Below are positions 34,454 to 42,854 of a stretch of 60,301 bases of DNA, piece by piece. How positions within the stretch are numbered: the stretch's first letter is position 1; the number at the start of each line of letters is the position of its first letter. Location of the stretch: the NCBI RefSeq assembly GCF_900110465.1, contig NZ_FODV01000024.1, positions 1-60,301 of the forward strand, in the 5' to 3' direction. The translations under genes and the position numbers were made by a program. This DNA is from Halogranum amylolyticum. Its GTDB lineage: Archaea > Halobacteriota > Halobacteria > Halobacteriales > Haloferacaceae. A model generated the notes under the pieces. That model made no database searches and was not told the DNA's origin. It was given only the letters and a program-made list of their open reading frames with translations.

Positions 34454-35638
34454 CTAGTCTCGGCGCCGCTCATCGGAGAGAGCCGTGAGTATCCACTCGG
34501 GAATCACGTCGAGGACGGCGTCGCGTGCGCGGGAGTCGTATGGCAGTCGCAAACCAGTGAACGCAAATGCAACGCCAGCGGGAATCGCGGCGAGGATACC
34601 TGTCGTGGTCGGAGCAAGGACACTAGGGAATGGAACGCCAGCGACAATGGCGACGAGTCCCGGCAAGAGGCCAACGCGACCAGCGATTATCCACAGCCCG
34701 CGATTAGGCCGCCAAATCCCGATGGCGAGGTCATGACGAATTGCGAGGTCGATATACCAGGCAACGCTAGCAGCCCCGGTTAACCAGACGACAGCAACGA
34801 CTAGTTGCACTAGGCGTGTTGCAGGAAGCAGGCCGATTGCAAGGAACAAAAGTCCAAATGCGCCGATTCCTGCAGTTACTCCAGCAAGGATTAGCAGCGC
34901 CCACGGTCGGTGTCCCCGAGAACAGTATCCGCGGGGGTCATATCGAACGCGTTCGACTGCATGGGAAATGTACGCGATACCGACGAAACTACCGACAATC
35001 CACGGATGCGTAGCGATTGTGGAGATGACTGTGCTGGTTGCCATGGCGACTGTTCGGGCCCAAGCCCACCCGGTAGCGACTGTGGCGCTGAGAGCGCCAA
35101 CGATGCCAGCCAGGGTTGCGACGAGTACAACCAGTCCGGTGAGACACCCTGCGATGCGGCGTGCAAAGAGCGACGTCGCAGTTGGGTCTGAGAGCCAGTA
35201 TGCAACGTAATCACGCCACGATGGGGAACGCTCACGCTCACGCACTCGCTTGGCGCAGACGTCAGCCTTCCATTCATCAGTGGGGCGGTTCGCACACGAG
35301 TGGCACAGAAGAACCCGATTCGCGACATTGTAGACGTTGTCAACGATGTCTCGAATGACAAACGGCTCACCTCCTTCCAAATCCCCCCCTGTGGGATGGT
35401 GGACCGTCTGCTGACAAGCTTCACAAGTAGCGCTTTCCCGTCCAAGTACTTCTTCCATCACCGCTGGAAGGTCGTATTCCAGCGTTAGGGGCGTGCGGAC
35501 GTCTGACGTCCGCCGTGTTTCCTTGATGGGCGTGTACTTGTCGGGGTCCATGTGGAAACATATCGTGCGAGCTGTCTTGGTTCTCATGCCAAAATTCTCG
35601 TCGCTGAGAACCATCCCCCAGAGAACAGAATCGGTCAC
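34454..35638 (-). CDS. polytopic membrane protein with cysteine-rich N-terminus
   Basis: A 394-residue protein. The N-terminal 130 residues have CEACQQTVHHPTGGD and a later LLCHSCANRPTDEW, a zinc-binding HNH-like arrangement but without a clear catalytic histidine motif. Six or more membrane helices follow (LTGLVVLVATLAGIVGAL, LLILAGVTAGIGAFGLLFL, VQLVVAVVWLTGAASVAWYI). Its ATG overlaps the VirB4-like stop (ATGA). It may be a channel component or an entry-control protein specific to these archaeal conjugation operons. Confidence 0.6.
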   Translation of the reverse strand: MTDSVLWGMVLSDENFGMRTKTARTICFHMDPDKYTPIKETRRTSDVRTPLTLEYDLPAVMEEVLGRESATCEACQQTVHHPTGGDLEGGEPFVIRDIVDNVYNVANRVLLCHSCANRPTDEWKADVCAKRVRERERSPSWRDYVAYWLSDPTATSLFARRIAGCLTGLVVLVATLAGIVGALSATVATGWAWARTVAMATSTVISTIATHPWIVGSFVGIAYISHAVERVRYDPRGYCSRGHRPWALLILAGVTAGIGAFGLLFLAIGLLPATRLVQLVVAVVWLTGAASVAWYIDLAIRHDLAIGIWRPNRGLWIIAGRVGLLPGLVAIVAGVPFPSVLAPTTTGILAAIPAGVAFAFTGLRLPYDSRARDAVLDVIPEWILTALSDERRRD

Positions 35639-37581
35639 TTGTCTGACCCTCCGTTCGAGTCACAGGAAGCCTTCTGCGCTTCGATGATTGTCTCTTCTTC
35701 AGGAAGAGCAGTAACGCGAAGTGGGTAGGTTCCGCCCTCATCAACGTCAAGGAGCGCGGTACTGAACCCGAGTCCCTCTTTCCCGACAACAGCATTGCGA
35801 ACGAACGAGGCCTGGGGTTCGGTCAGACCGAGTGCGTCGGCGTGTTCGGGAGTGAGGTTCCCCTGGCGGTGGAGGAGCTTGATCGACGACTGGTTGATGA
35901 ACGTCTCGGCTCCGTCGGTGTCGTAGAAATCGGCGAGTTCCTGTGTGACGAAATGCAGTGAGAGGTTCAGGTGTCGTGAGTGCCGGGTCGTCCGTTTGAG
36001 CCACTCGACACTCCCCGGCGACTCGACCAGATAGTGTGCTTCGTCGATTGCGACGATGGTGTTTCCGGTCGCAGCCTTGAGACGTTCGTAGACGGCGTCG
36101 TACATGGGTTGCATCACGAGTCCGGCGAGTGCCTCATCAGAGCCACCTCCGAACTGTTTCAAGTCGAGATAGATGACACGGCTTCCGGTGAGGTCGACCT
36201 CGGTCTGCCCATTCAGGAACGCGAACTGACCGCCAGGAGTGAACGGTTCCAGATTCAGGCGGAGGTCTTCAGCGTGGCTCTGCCACTTGTCGAGTTCGCC
36301 GTCTGAGTAATCGTCGCCGTTGAGAACCTCGGTCGGGTTGGCAGCGACATCGCCAAGAACAGCTCGCACGTCGCCTACCACGGGACTCTCATGATGGTGG
36401 GTCATCGGGTCGGCTGTGATACCGTTCTGGAGATACGCTTCTCGGACACACCGCTCAAGGACCTGCCGACGGTCACCGAGTGGCGCACCAACGAACGCGA
36501 AGAACGATTCAAAGAACGCCATCACGGCGCTGATTCGCTCGACGAACGGACTGACGTTTTCCTGTTCAAGCAGGTGGTCAGGTGTTGGTCGTATCTCGAG
36601 TGGATTCACCGTCCGAGTCCCACCGATGACGTAGTGTTCAGCGTCGAGACCGGCGGCCAGACTGGCGAAGCCACCGACTGGATCAATCATGACGATGGCT
36701 GTGTCACGGTCCTTTGCAACGCGGCGGAGCAGGAGCCGCTTGGTGTCGTATGATTTCCCAGAACCGATCTCACCCGCGACCAATACGTTGTGACCGTTCT
36801 CCCGGAGGAACCGGTCGAGATACACTGGCGCATCCGTGGTAGCGTGATAGCCGTAGAGGACGCCGCTCTCTTCGATCGTGGTGGTCGCGGCGAACGGGAA
36901 CAGCGCACCGGCGGCCTGCCCAAGCATAGGCGTTGTCTGTCCAAGGTTGTCTTTTGCGACTGGGCTGCCCGTGACCAGCGAATCACCCTGCCGATATGCC
37001 GCGGTCTTCGTCGTCAATCGCTGACGTTGCAACTCGCCACGTATACTGGAAACGGTGGTGTCTACTTGTTCCTTCGAGTCGCCACGGATGGTCAGATAAA
37101 CGCCGACATCGAGGATGCGCTGAGCGTTCTCGTGCAACTGCGTGTATACTGCCTCGTGGTCACGGATACGACGTTCCGTCACCGTTGCCTTTGCTGAACC
37201 GCGGTCCTGTGCCTCGATGTGATCGACTTTGAGCGACTTGATAGCACTCTCGAACCGCATCAACGACGTCCGAGGATCTTCAGGGTCTGCATAGATTGTC
37301 ACGTCGACGTCCGCACTTGGGTGCGTACAGATACGGTCGAGTAGCCCCGGCGTTGCCGTCTCTGGAAATCCTGTGACGAAGAGAACCTTCACCCATCGGT
37401 CTTCTGTTCGTGCCGTATCGGTCTCGAGACGAACGCCCGATGGGGCAACGCGTGTCGCGTGCGTCCACTCCCGGTGAGCGTGAGCACTATCGTCAGTAGG
37501 CTCACCCCCAGTGTCGTCACTGGCTTCTGTCTCATTCCTGTCTCTGGGGAGAAGAGCAGTGAGGTGAGAGAGTACGTTCAT
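35635..37581 (-). CDS. VirB4/TraC-like secretion ATPase
   Basis: A 648-residue motor ATPase of type IV secretion. Its N-terminal domain precedes LVAGEIGSGKSYDTKRLLL (Walker A, about residue 270), MIDPVGGFASLA, and Walker B NTIVAIDEAHYLVE, followed by LHFVTQELADFYD as in VirB4. Start and stop overlap the neighbouring genes by four bases (ATGA) on both sides. Among the genes of the operon this is the clearest sign of a conjugation machine. Confidence 0.85.
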   Translation of the reverse strand: MNVLSHLTALLPRDRNETEASDDTGGEPTDDSAHAHREWTHATRVAPSGVRLETDTARTEDRWVKVLFVTGFPETATPGLLDRICTHPSADVDVTIYADPEDPRTSLMRFESAIKSLKVDHIEAQDRGSAKATVTERRIRDHEAVYTQLHENAQRILDVGVYLTIRGDSKEQVDTTVSSIRGELQRQRLTTKTAAYRQGDSLVTGSPVAKDNLGQTTPMLGQAAGALFPFAATTTIEESGVLYGYHATTDAPVYLDRFLRENGHNVLVAGEIGSGKSYDTKRLLLRRVAKDRDTAIVMIDPVGGFASLAAGLDAEHYVIGGTRTVNPLEIRPTPDHLLEQENVSPFVERISAVMAFFESFFAFVGAPLGDRRQVLERCVREAYLQNGITADPMTHHHESPVVGDVRAVLGDVAANPTEVLNGDDYSDGELDKWQSHAEDLRLNLEPFTPGGQFAFLNGQTEVDLTGSRVIYLDLKQFGGGSDEALAGLVMQPMYDAVYERLKAATGNTIVAIDEAHYLVESPGSVEWLKRTTRHSRHLNLSLHFVTQELADFYDTDGAETFINQSSIKLLHRQGNLTPEHADALGLTEPQASFVRNAVVGKEGLGFSTALLDVDEGGTYPLRVTALPEEETIIEAQKASCDSNGGSDK

Positions 37582-38711
37582 GCTCGGTCACCCCGCGTTA
37601 CACTGGAAGTGGTGGTGTCGGTCGGCGAATGCGATACATCGGTATCGTGGTCGCTCATAACGACCGGCGTCGTACGAAGGTGAGGACCGGCGTCGGGGTA
37701 CTCGGTCCGATTCCCCGACCAATACTCTTCGACGAGTGTGACGAGATCGGTCGCGGTAACTGGACGAGCGGTAACGCCTTCGATGCTGGTCAACTGCTCC
37801 GTGAAGTGAGTGCGCCGGTCCCGAAGGATAGCGCGTTGCCGCTCTTCGATAGCCTCGCGTCGCTCGTCTCGCAGTAACACATCTGCAACGACAGAGCCAA
37901 CATGGTCGCCAATAAGCGGGACGCTCTGCAGGCGACGAACCCATCCGTTGTCTTCGAGACTGACCTCCTGAATCCCGACCGTGACAATCGCATGGTACTG
38001 GCGAACGCTCGTCCCGCGCTCATGGAACTCCTGTGGCCGACGTCGTCGGTACACTTCGACGATTTCTGTGAGTGCCGGCGTCGCCCTGACGTCAGGGTCG
38101 GTCCGGCGGTCGTCGTACGCGGCAGTCATTCGAGCGGGATCGACACGCCGTGCCGACGAGTGTACCTGCACCGGATAGTCGAGTGTGTTCAGGACGGCAC
38201 CGAGTCCGCGGGCCGCTCTGTCCCATTGTGCTTGGTCAGCAAGCGCAAGGTTTGCGGGGTCAATGCGGACGGCACCAACGAGTGTCTCGTCCTGGCGTCG
38301 AATCGCATCGGCTTCTGGTTCAACCGCGCGAACGTGGGTCAGCTCCCGAGCATCCGGCGGTGTGTCGGCACCTGTTTCAGTGGTTGTGTTGGTGAATGTC
38401 ATAGTATTCTCTCGACGGTGGTGAGTGACGAACGAGGTGATGAGACCAAGCGGTGTTCGGTGGTCGGGACAGACGTGCACGTACACGCCAGCAATAGTGA
38501 GAACAGCTAACGCGAGTGCGACGCCAACGAAGAATCGGCCAGTCACAATGACGACGGCCTCCAGTGTGATCATCGCGATGATGAGCACTGGTACAAGGAA
38601 CAGGAGGTCGGCGTTCGACACATCGGTGAACGCGAGGAACCCGGAGTTGGAGCCAACATCATCGAGAATGCGGCGCTCCGGATCATCGCCTCTGGGACCG
38701 AGGCCCGTCAT
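37578..38711 (-). CDS. PrgI/VirB3-like membrane protein
   Basis: The protein has 377 residues. Two close membrane helices near the N-terminus (LLFLVPVLIIAMITLEAVVI and FVGVALALAVLTIAGVYVHV) are followed by CPDHRTPLGLITSFVTHHRR, a pattern like PrgI proteins, which sit before VirB4 in Gram-positive and archaeal systems. The remaining 280 residues are cytosolic and not recognised. It overlaps its neighbours by four bases each way. Confidence 0.65.
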   Translation of the reverse strand: MTGLGPRGDDPERRILDDVGSNSGFLAFTDVSNADLLFLVPVLIIAMITLEAVVIVTGRFFVGVALALAVLTIAGVYVHVCPDHRTPLGLITSFVTHHRRENTMTFTNTTTETGADTPPDARELTHVRAVEPEADAIRRQDETLVGAVRIDPANLALADQAQWDRAARGLGAVLNTLDYPVQVHSSARRVDPARMTAAYDDRRTDPDVRATPALTEIVEVYRRRRPQEFHERGTSVRQYHAIVTVGIQEVSLEDNGWVRRLQSVPLIGDHVGSVVADVLLRDERREAIEERQRAILRDRRTHFTEQLTSIEGVTARPVTATDLVTLVEEYWSGNRTEYPDAGPHLRTTPVVMSDHDTDVSHSPTDTTTSSVTRGDRA

Positions 38712-40585
38712 TGCGACCCCCCGCCTGTTCCGCGAGCGTCAAATACCGAATCACGACTGATCTTCGTTTCCTCAGCGGCACTCACGCCCCAGTCTTCGCC
38801 AGCAACCGGTTTCGTGTCGTACAAGGATCCATCCGCTTCGCCACGATGGAGGACCCCTGGATGGTCGCCATCTGAGTCATAGGCTGTCGCGAATCGGTCG
38901 TGCTCTCGAACGATGAGCTGTCGAGTCTGTCCTTTAGACTCGATTGGCTGGAACTCACCATCAGTGACATAGCCGGGCTGGTACCGTTGTCCGTCCGTCA
39001 TGTCTCCCTCTCCGTCGACAACGACGAGGTCAAACCCGTCGGTTGCAGCAGCACTCACGTCAGTTCTGGCACCAGCACTGCTTCCGATCGTGATGGTACC
39101 AGAGCTTGGGCGACCACCGGTTGGCGTGCCTACGGAAGCGAGACCATCGCCACTGTTACCAGACGTTCCGGGGCCAAGCGCACCGGCGACGTTGGTCTGA
39201 CTCTCAGCTCCGAGTGCGGCACCGCTTCCACTCGTGCCACGAGTAGACGTTACCCGGTCAAACAGATCGCTGGGGATGCTAGTGCCAGTGGCCGCACTCG
39301 CAGCGGACCTCGTGGCACCGACGTTTGGCATCGAGGCTTTGCCGGCGAGCGTCTTTGCACCCGCCTTCGCTCGTGAGTACATCGCGGCCCCGCCGAGCCC
39401 AGCCATGATGCCACCGGCAGTCTTCGCTGCTCGCGACCCCAGTAGCATCCAGAGAGTGGCAACCAGCGCCGCCAGCTGCGTCACGAACGTGACGGCGGCG
39501 AATGCCAGCGTGCCAGCCACTTCAGCGAAGCCACCAATCGCGACGGCGCTCTCGACGAAGCCCATCGTCCCCGCGGCGACGTAGGTCCCCGAGCCCAAGA
39601 CGAGCGCTGCCGGGAGGGGGAAGAACGCAGCGCGGATGAAGATGTCCCAGCCCTTCTGTCCGAACTGTCCGATCGTTCGTAGGACGCCTCCGGTGTCGAA
39701 CAGCATGAGTGCCGAGAACACCGGAAGGAACACCATGAACGTGAGACAGAGGACGTACGCCAGCAGCGTCGTGATGAGAAGGATGGTCACGATAGCGGCG
39801 GTGGCGACCCACAGCAACCCAGCGAGGAGGCCAGTCCCGAGGAGCGTCCCGATGCCGGACTGCGGCCCCATTACGAGCTGGTCACCGCGTGGGGCGACGG
39901 CGAGGATGAGGCCGTTCGCAACGTGGAGGATGAACGCACCGACCCACCACGACCCAAGGGTGAGAAACAGATTCCGCCCGAGCTTCTGCTCGATCTGAAA
40001 CCCCTGCGTGGCGAATGACGCTTCAGGACGGAATCGGCTGGTGAGGGCGATGCCGACACCGAGTATCCAGGTGAGGAACCCGAGCGGCAGCCCGACCGAC
40101 GTCCACCCGTCGTATGCGCCAGCCAGTGGCTGGTTTGTCGGGGGGCGGAAGACAACGATTTCGCCGCCTCGCTTCGGCACCGGACGTCTGAGGATTAGTT
40201 CGAGCGTGCTTCGGGCGATATCCTGCGTTGCGTCGAGCGCACCACCGAGGATGCTTTGCTTAGCGTTCTCAATGACGTTGCAGATCGCACCTCTGATCGG
40301 CCCCTTTCCGGTACACGCGGCGTACGAAGTCGCGTTCTCGGAACCATTGCCCGAGTCAGGCGTAGGTGGGGACTGACTCTGGAGTAGCACCGTCGCATTC
40401 GGTGTCGACGGTGTTGGTGTGCCTGCTGCCCGGGTGCTGTTCGGACCGTTCGGAGAGGTGGTCACTGGGGAGGCGAGAACCGGTGTGACGAATCCCGCTG
40501 TGATGACAGCGACCGCAACAAGGACGAATGCATACCGTCGCACTCGCACGTTGAAGTTGGTGTCAGCGTCTGTGGTCGGTGGCAT
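38708..40585 (-). CDS. VirB6/TrbL-like channel protein
   Basis: The frame is open from 40630. The ATG at 40585 (MPPTTDADTN) is preferred because a signal peptide follows directly (YAFVLVAVAVITAGFVTPVLA). The mature part has a cysteine loop (CTGKGPIRGAICN) and then about six membrane helices (LGFLTWILGVGIALTS, FLTLGSWWVGAFILHVANGL, VTILLITTLLAYVLCLTFMV and others). It ends in a long glycine/serine-rich, probably disordered region. The layout matches VirB6/TrbL inner-membrane channel proteins. Confidence 0.7.
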   Translation of the reverse strand: MPPTTDADTNFNVRVRRYAFVLVAVAVITAGFVTPVLASPVTTSPNGPNSTRAAGTPTPSTPNATVLLQSQSPPTPDSGNGSENATSYAACTGKGPIRGAICNVIENAKQSILGGALDATQDIARSTLELILRRPVPKRGGEIVVFRPPTNQPLAGAYDGWTSVGLPLGFLTWILGVGIALTSRFRPEASFATQGFQIEQKLGRNLFLTLGSWWVGAFILHVANGLILAVAPRGDQLVMGPQSGIGTLLGTGLLAGLLWVATAAIVTILLITTLLAYVLCLTFMVFLPVFSALMLFDTGGVLRTIGQFGQKGWDIFIRAAFFPLPAALVLGSGTYVAAGTMGFVESAVAIGGFAEVAGTLAFAAVTFVTQLAALVATLWMLLGSRAAKTAGGIMAGLGGAAMYSRAKAGAKTLAGKASMPNVGATRSAASAATGTSIPSDLFDRVTSTRGTSGSGAALGAESQTNVAGALGPGTSGNSGDGLASVGTPTGGRPSSGTITIGSSAGARTDVSAAATDGFDLVVVDGEGDMTDGQRYQPGYVTDGEFQPIESKGQTRQLIVREHDRFATAYDSDGDHPGVLHRGEADGSLYDTKPVAGEDWGVSAAEETKISRDSVFDARGTGGGSQ

Positions 40586-40651
40586 AAGACTGAGTTGTGA
40601 AAATGTGAGTTGTGGTGCGGCTGGGGCCATCCAGAGAGCGGTCTGCCTGAG

Positions 40652-41077
40652 TCAGAACCACGGCGTGAGTTGCGCACACTGGGCGACGTTGAAGCCAGCA
40701 GCCCCAGCGGCCTGCTCACCGAGGACGATGATGAGGCCGAAGATAGGCCCGGAAATCATCGCCATGGTGCCTGTCTGTCGATGTTCACTCGATCGTTCGG
40801 GGTTGCGGGACATTCCAGCGCGAGCGTGTTTGAAGCCGCCGTAGAGCAGCCCACCGAGGAACAACACACCTGCGCCAGTTCGGGCCGCCCACTCGAACAG
40901 GTCGATTGCAGGCGTGCCACACAGGCCACCGTCTCCTTGGGCGGCAGCGATGCCAGTCATCGCGGCGAGACCGAGCATGACTGTCACAGTGGGGGTCAGG
41001 ACTCGCGCACCAGCGGCAACGTGGGCTGCCACGTGATTGTGACCTCGTTGAACCACAGCCCTCCAGTGAGTGCTCAT
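40652..41077 (-). CDS. pilin-like (VirB2-type) two-helix protein
   Basis: A 141-residue protein with a first hydrophobic segment ending in an AxA-like site (LTPTVTVMLGLAAMTGIAAA) and two later membrane helices (GAGVLFLGGLLYGGF and MAMISGPIFGLIIVLGEQ) joined by a short charged loop, the VirB2/TrbC design. Two cysteines (LCGTP, VAQCAQ) could form a disulfide. It heads the transfer operon. Confidence 0.65.
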   Translation of the reverse strand: MSTHWRAVVQRGHNHVAAHVAAGARVLTPTVTVMLGLAAMTGIAAAQGDGGLCGTPAIDLFEWAARTGAGVLFLGGLLYGGFKHARAGMSRNPERSSEHRQTGTMAMISGPIFGLIIVLGEQAAGAAGFNVAQCAQLTPWF

Positions 41078-41344
41078 AGACGCCCTCCATTGGGCCGCTG
41101 CGCTGCCGTCGATTCGTTACTGTAGGTTGTTAGCGGTCGCATAGTCATCTGTGCAAAGCCAGCCCGTTTCGGACGTAGTCTCCTATTCATCATGGTTCCT
41201 ACAACGAATCGTAGTACGAATCACAGAGACTTATATCCCGTGTATCGTTGTATGGTTTTTACTAGGATCTGAAGCTCGGATTTTTGACGACGAGAGTTAC
41301 GAAAGGTGTAGAATGATATGGGGGGCGTGTCCAGACAAAGGAGA

Positions 41345-41557
41345 ATGGAACTCACAACCCTCGATGAAGCGATCCTTGACGAGCTCAACGAGGGGGCACG
41401 TACCCAGGGCTTTCTCGTGGATGCGACAGGTGAACCCCGATATAAGATTCACGAGCGACTGAAGCTCCTCACCGCGGTCGGCTACATCGAGAATATCCAC
41501 GAGAGCACGGCACTCTACGAAATACGTACTGATCCTCGAGCAGCTAGTGGTGAGTAA
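41345..41557 (+). CDS. small winged-helix DNA-binding protein
   Basis: The frame is open from 41318. The ATG at 41345 (MELTTLDEAILDELNEG) begins the domain. The recognition-helix region reads PRYKIHERLKLLTAVGYIE and the wing ESTALYEI. At 70 residues it is the usual size of haloarchaeal regulators carried by plasmids. It is divergent from the transfer operon 267 bases away and may control it. Confidence 0.65.
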   Translation: MELTTLDEAILDELNEGARTQGFLVDATGEPRYKIHERLKLLTAVGYIENIHESTALYEIRTDPRAASGE

Positions 41558-41577
41558 GGCTAGTAAGGCTAGTAAGC
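41555..41577 (+). repeat. short tandem repeat after the winged-helix gene
   Basis: TAAGGCTAG occurs twice in tandem (41555-41572) followed by a partial third copy; the first overlaps the stop codon. TCTAGTCTAG follows at 41584-41593. It may be a small operator array. Confidence 0.35.
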
Positions 41578-41646
41578 ATCACGTCTAGTCTAGTATTGGT
41601 CCAAAGTTCGAAGCAACCATCTTCTAACACGTCTATCATTACTTGT

Positions 41647-42087
41647 ATGTCGTTAAAAGACGTAAGAGAAAGCCTACGTACAAACCCTGACTGGCCCTAC
41701 AATGCACCGGAAGAGCTGCGGTCTGTATGTGAGGGTCGTCTACCTGAGGCGCACAAAGACTCTGCTAAGAGGCATTCTAGTGTTCTACTCACAGTAGCTG
41801 GATTTATAGCACACCGAGAAGACAAATATCACATACAAGAAGCATATTCTCGTGCAATTCATGCAACTGCGCTTTATCGAGGAACTGACGCTTCAACTAT
41901 TCACAAGCACTGTGAGGGTAGCACTTGGAGTAGTAACGAAAGCCACAATCGAAGTGTAGATACGTCTCAGAGATACGTAGATCTGATGAGAAATGCTTGC
42001 TATGACATCTATGAGTATCTCCAGGCTGATCCTGAAACAATTAAAAGCGTAGTTGAGTACGCGCCGCCTCTCGATACAGACAAATAA
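41647..42087 (+). CDS. unrecognised 146-residue protein
   Basis: The ATG at 41647 (MSLKDVRESLRTNPDW) is chosen; the frame opens at 41596. The protein is helical with many charged and tyrosine residues (YHIQEAYSRAIHATALYRG, YVDLMRNACYDIYEYLQ). I recognise no motif. The DNA is AT-richer than the surroundings, suggesting recent acquisition. It lies in a cluster of small plus-strand genes between the transfer operon and the large replication gene. Confidence 0.55.
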   Translation: MSLKDVRESLRTNPDWPYNAPEELRSVCEGRLPEAHKDSAKRHSSVLLTVAGFIAHREDKYHIQEAYSRAIHATALYRGTDASTIHKHCEGSTWSSNESHNRSVDTSQRYVDLMRNACYDIYEYLQADPETIKSVVEYAPPLDTDK

Positions 42088-42110
42088 TTCAAAAATCAAA
42101 CATAAGCTAT

Positions 42111-42268
42111 CGTTTATCTATAGGAGATTGTTGATGTCGTCTTCTCCAATTGAATCAGAATCAGAATAGAGGTTAGCCGATCGACCTACCAACAACCCGC
42201 TCGTTTCATCGGTTGCATCATAGACTCGCAAGATGGCTCTCCATCAACAATACTCCTACACAAGAGCG
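42111..42268. mobile_element. 158-base MITE with IS1595-type ends
   Basis: The left end (from 42110) reads TCGTTTATCTATAGGAGATT continuing GTTGAT. The right end, read inward from 42269, is ACGCTCTTGTGTAGGAGTAT continuing TGTTGAT. Both match the ends of the IS1595 element at 22343-23344. The flanks TAAGCTAT (42103-42110) and TAAGCCAT (42269-42276) are an eight-base duplication with one mismatch. No ORF is inside, so it depends on transposase from a full element. Confidence 0.7.
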
Positions 42269-42461
42269 TAAGCCATTGTTGACAATTACTGTGGAAGACG
42301 TGTGAATGAGTTAGCTACTCTTTGAAAGACGAACGAGAGGAACTACAACTGATTGTTGATAAAGCTTGAAGACTGAAGAGCTCTCGGGAGATACTGTAGG
42401 ACAAAAGGACAAATTAATTATATAAAAAATTATATATAGATGGGTGACGTTTCTGCAGAGC

Positions 42462-42692
42462 ATGCCATCCTTCGATATTCGTGGCTTCACAATAACCCGC
42501 GAAAAGACGATTGCGGAAGACGGTACGGTTACCTATAATAACAATTACGAGTGGGAAGGTTTGAAAATGGAGGGCGAAAAATCACCCGAACTTGGAACCG
42601 AACTCCTGATTTCGGGAATTGAATATCTGTTCGGGAAGAATTCCGCTATCAGGACACGGGAGCCGACGATAGACGTTGTGAATGAGGAGTAG
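42462..42692 (+). CDS. unrecognised 76-residue protein
   Basis: The ATG at 42462 (MPSFDIRGFTITREK) is preferred over 42444 because TTATATATA (42429-42437) lies about 29 bases ahead. The short protein has beta-rich segments (TVTYNNNYEWEGLKMEGE) and is not recognised. Confidence 0.5.
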   Translation: MPSFDIRGFTITREKTIAEDGTVTYNNNYEWEGLKMEGEKSPELGTELLISGIEYLFGKNSAIRTREPTIDVVNEE

Positions 42693-42854
42693 CCGGCAAA
42701 AACGCACGATTTGAGGACTGTTATCTCTTGTTAGCGAATGTCCGCGGGGCATTTCTTCCAACGTTTAACTATGACAATTAATTAGCATACATTTATGGCT
42801 GTGAATTGCAGCGCTACCGCTCAAGACGACAGGAAAGCGACGTGAATCGTGTAC

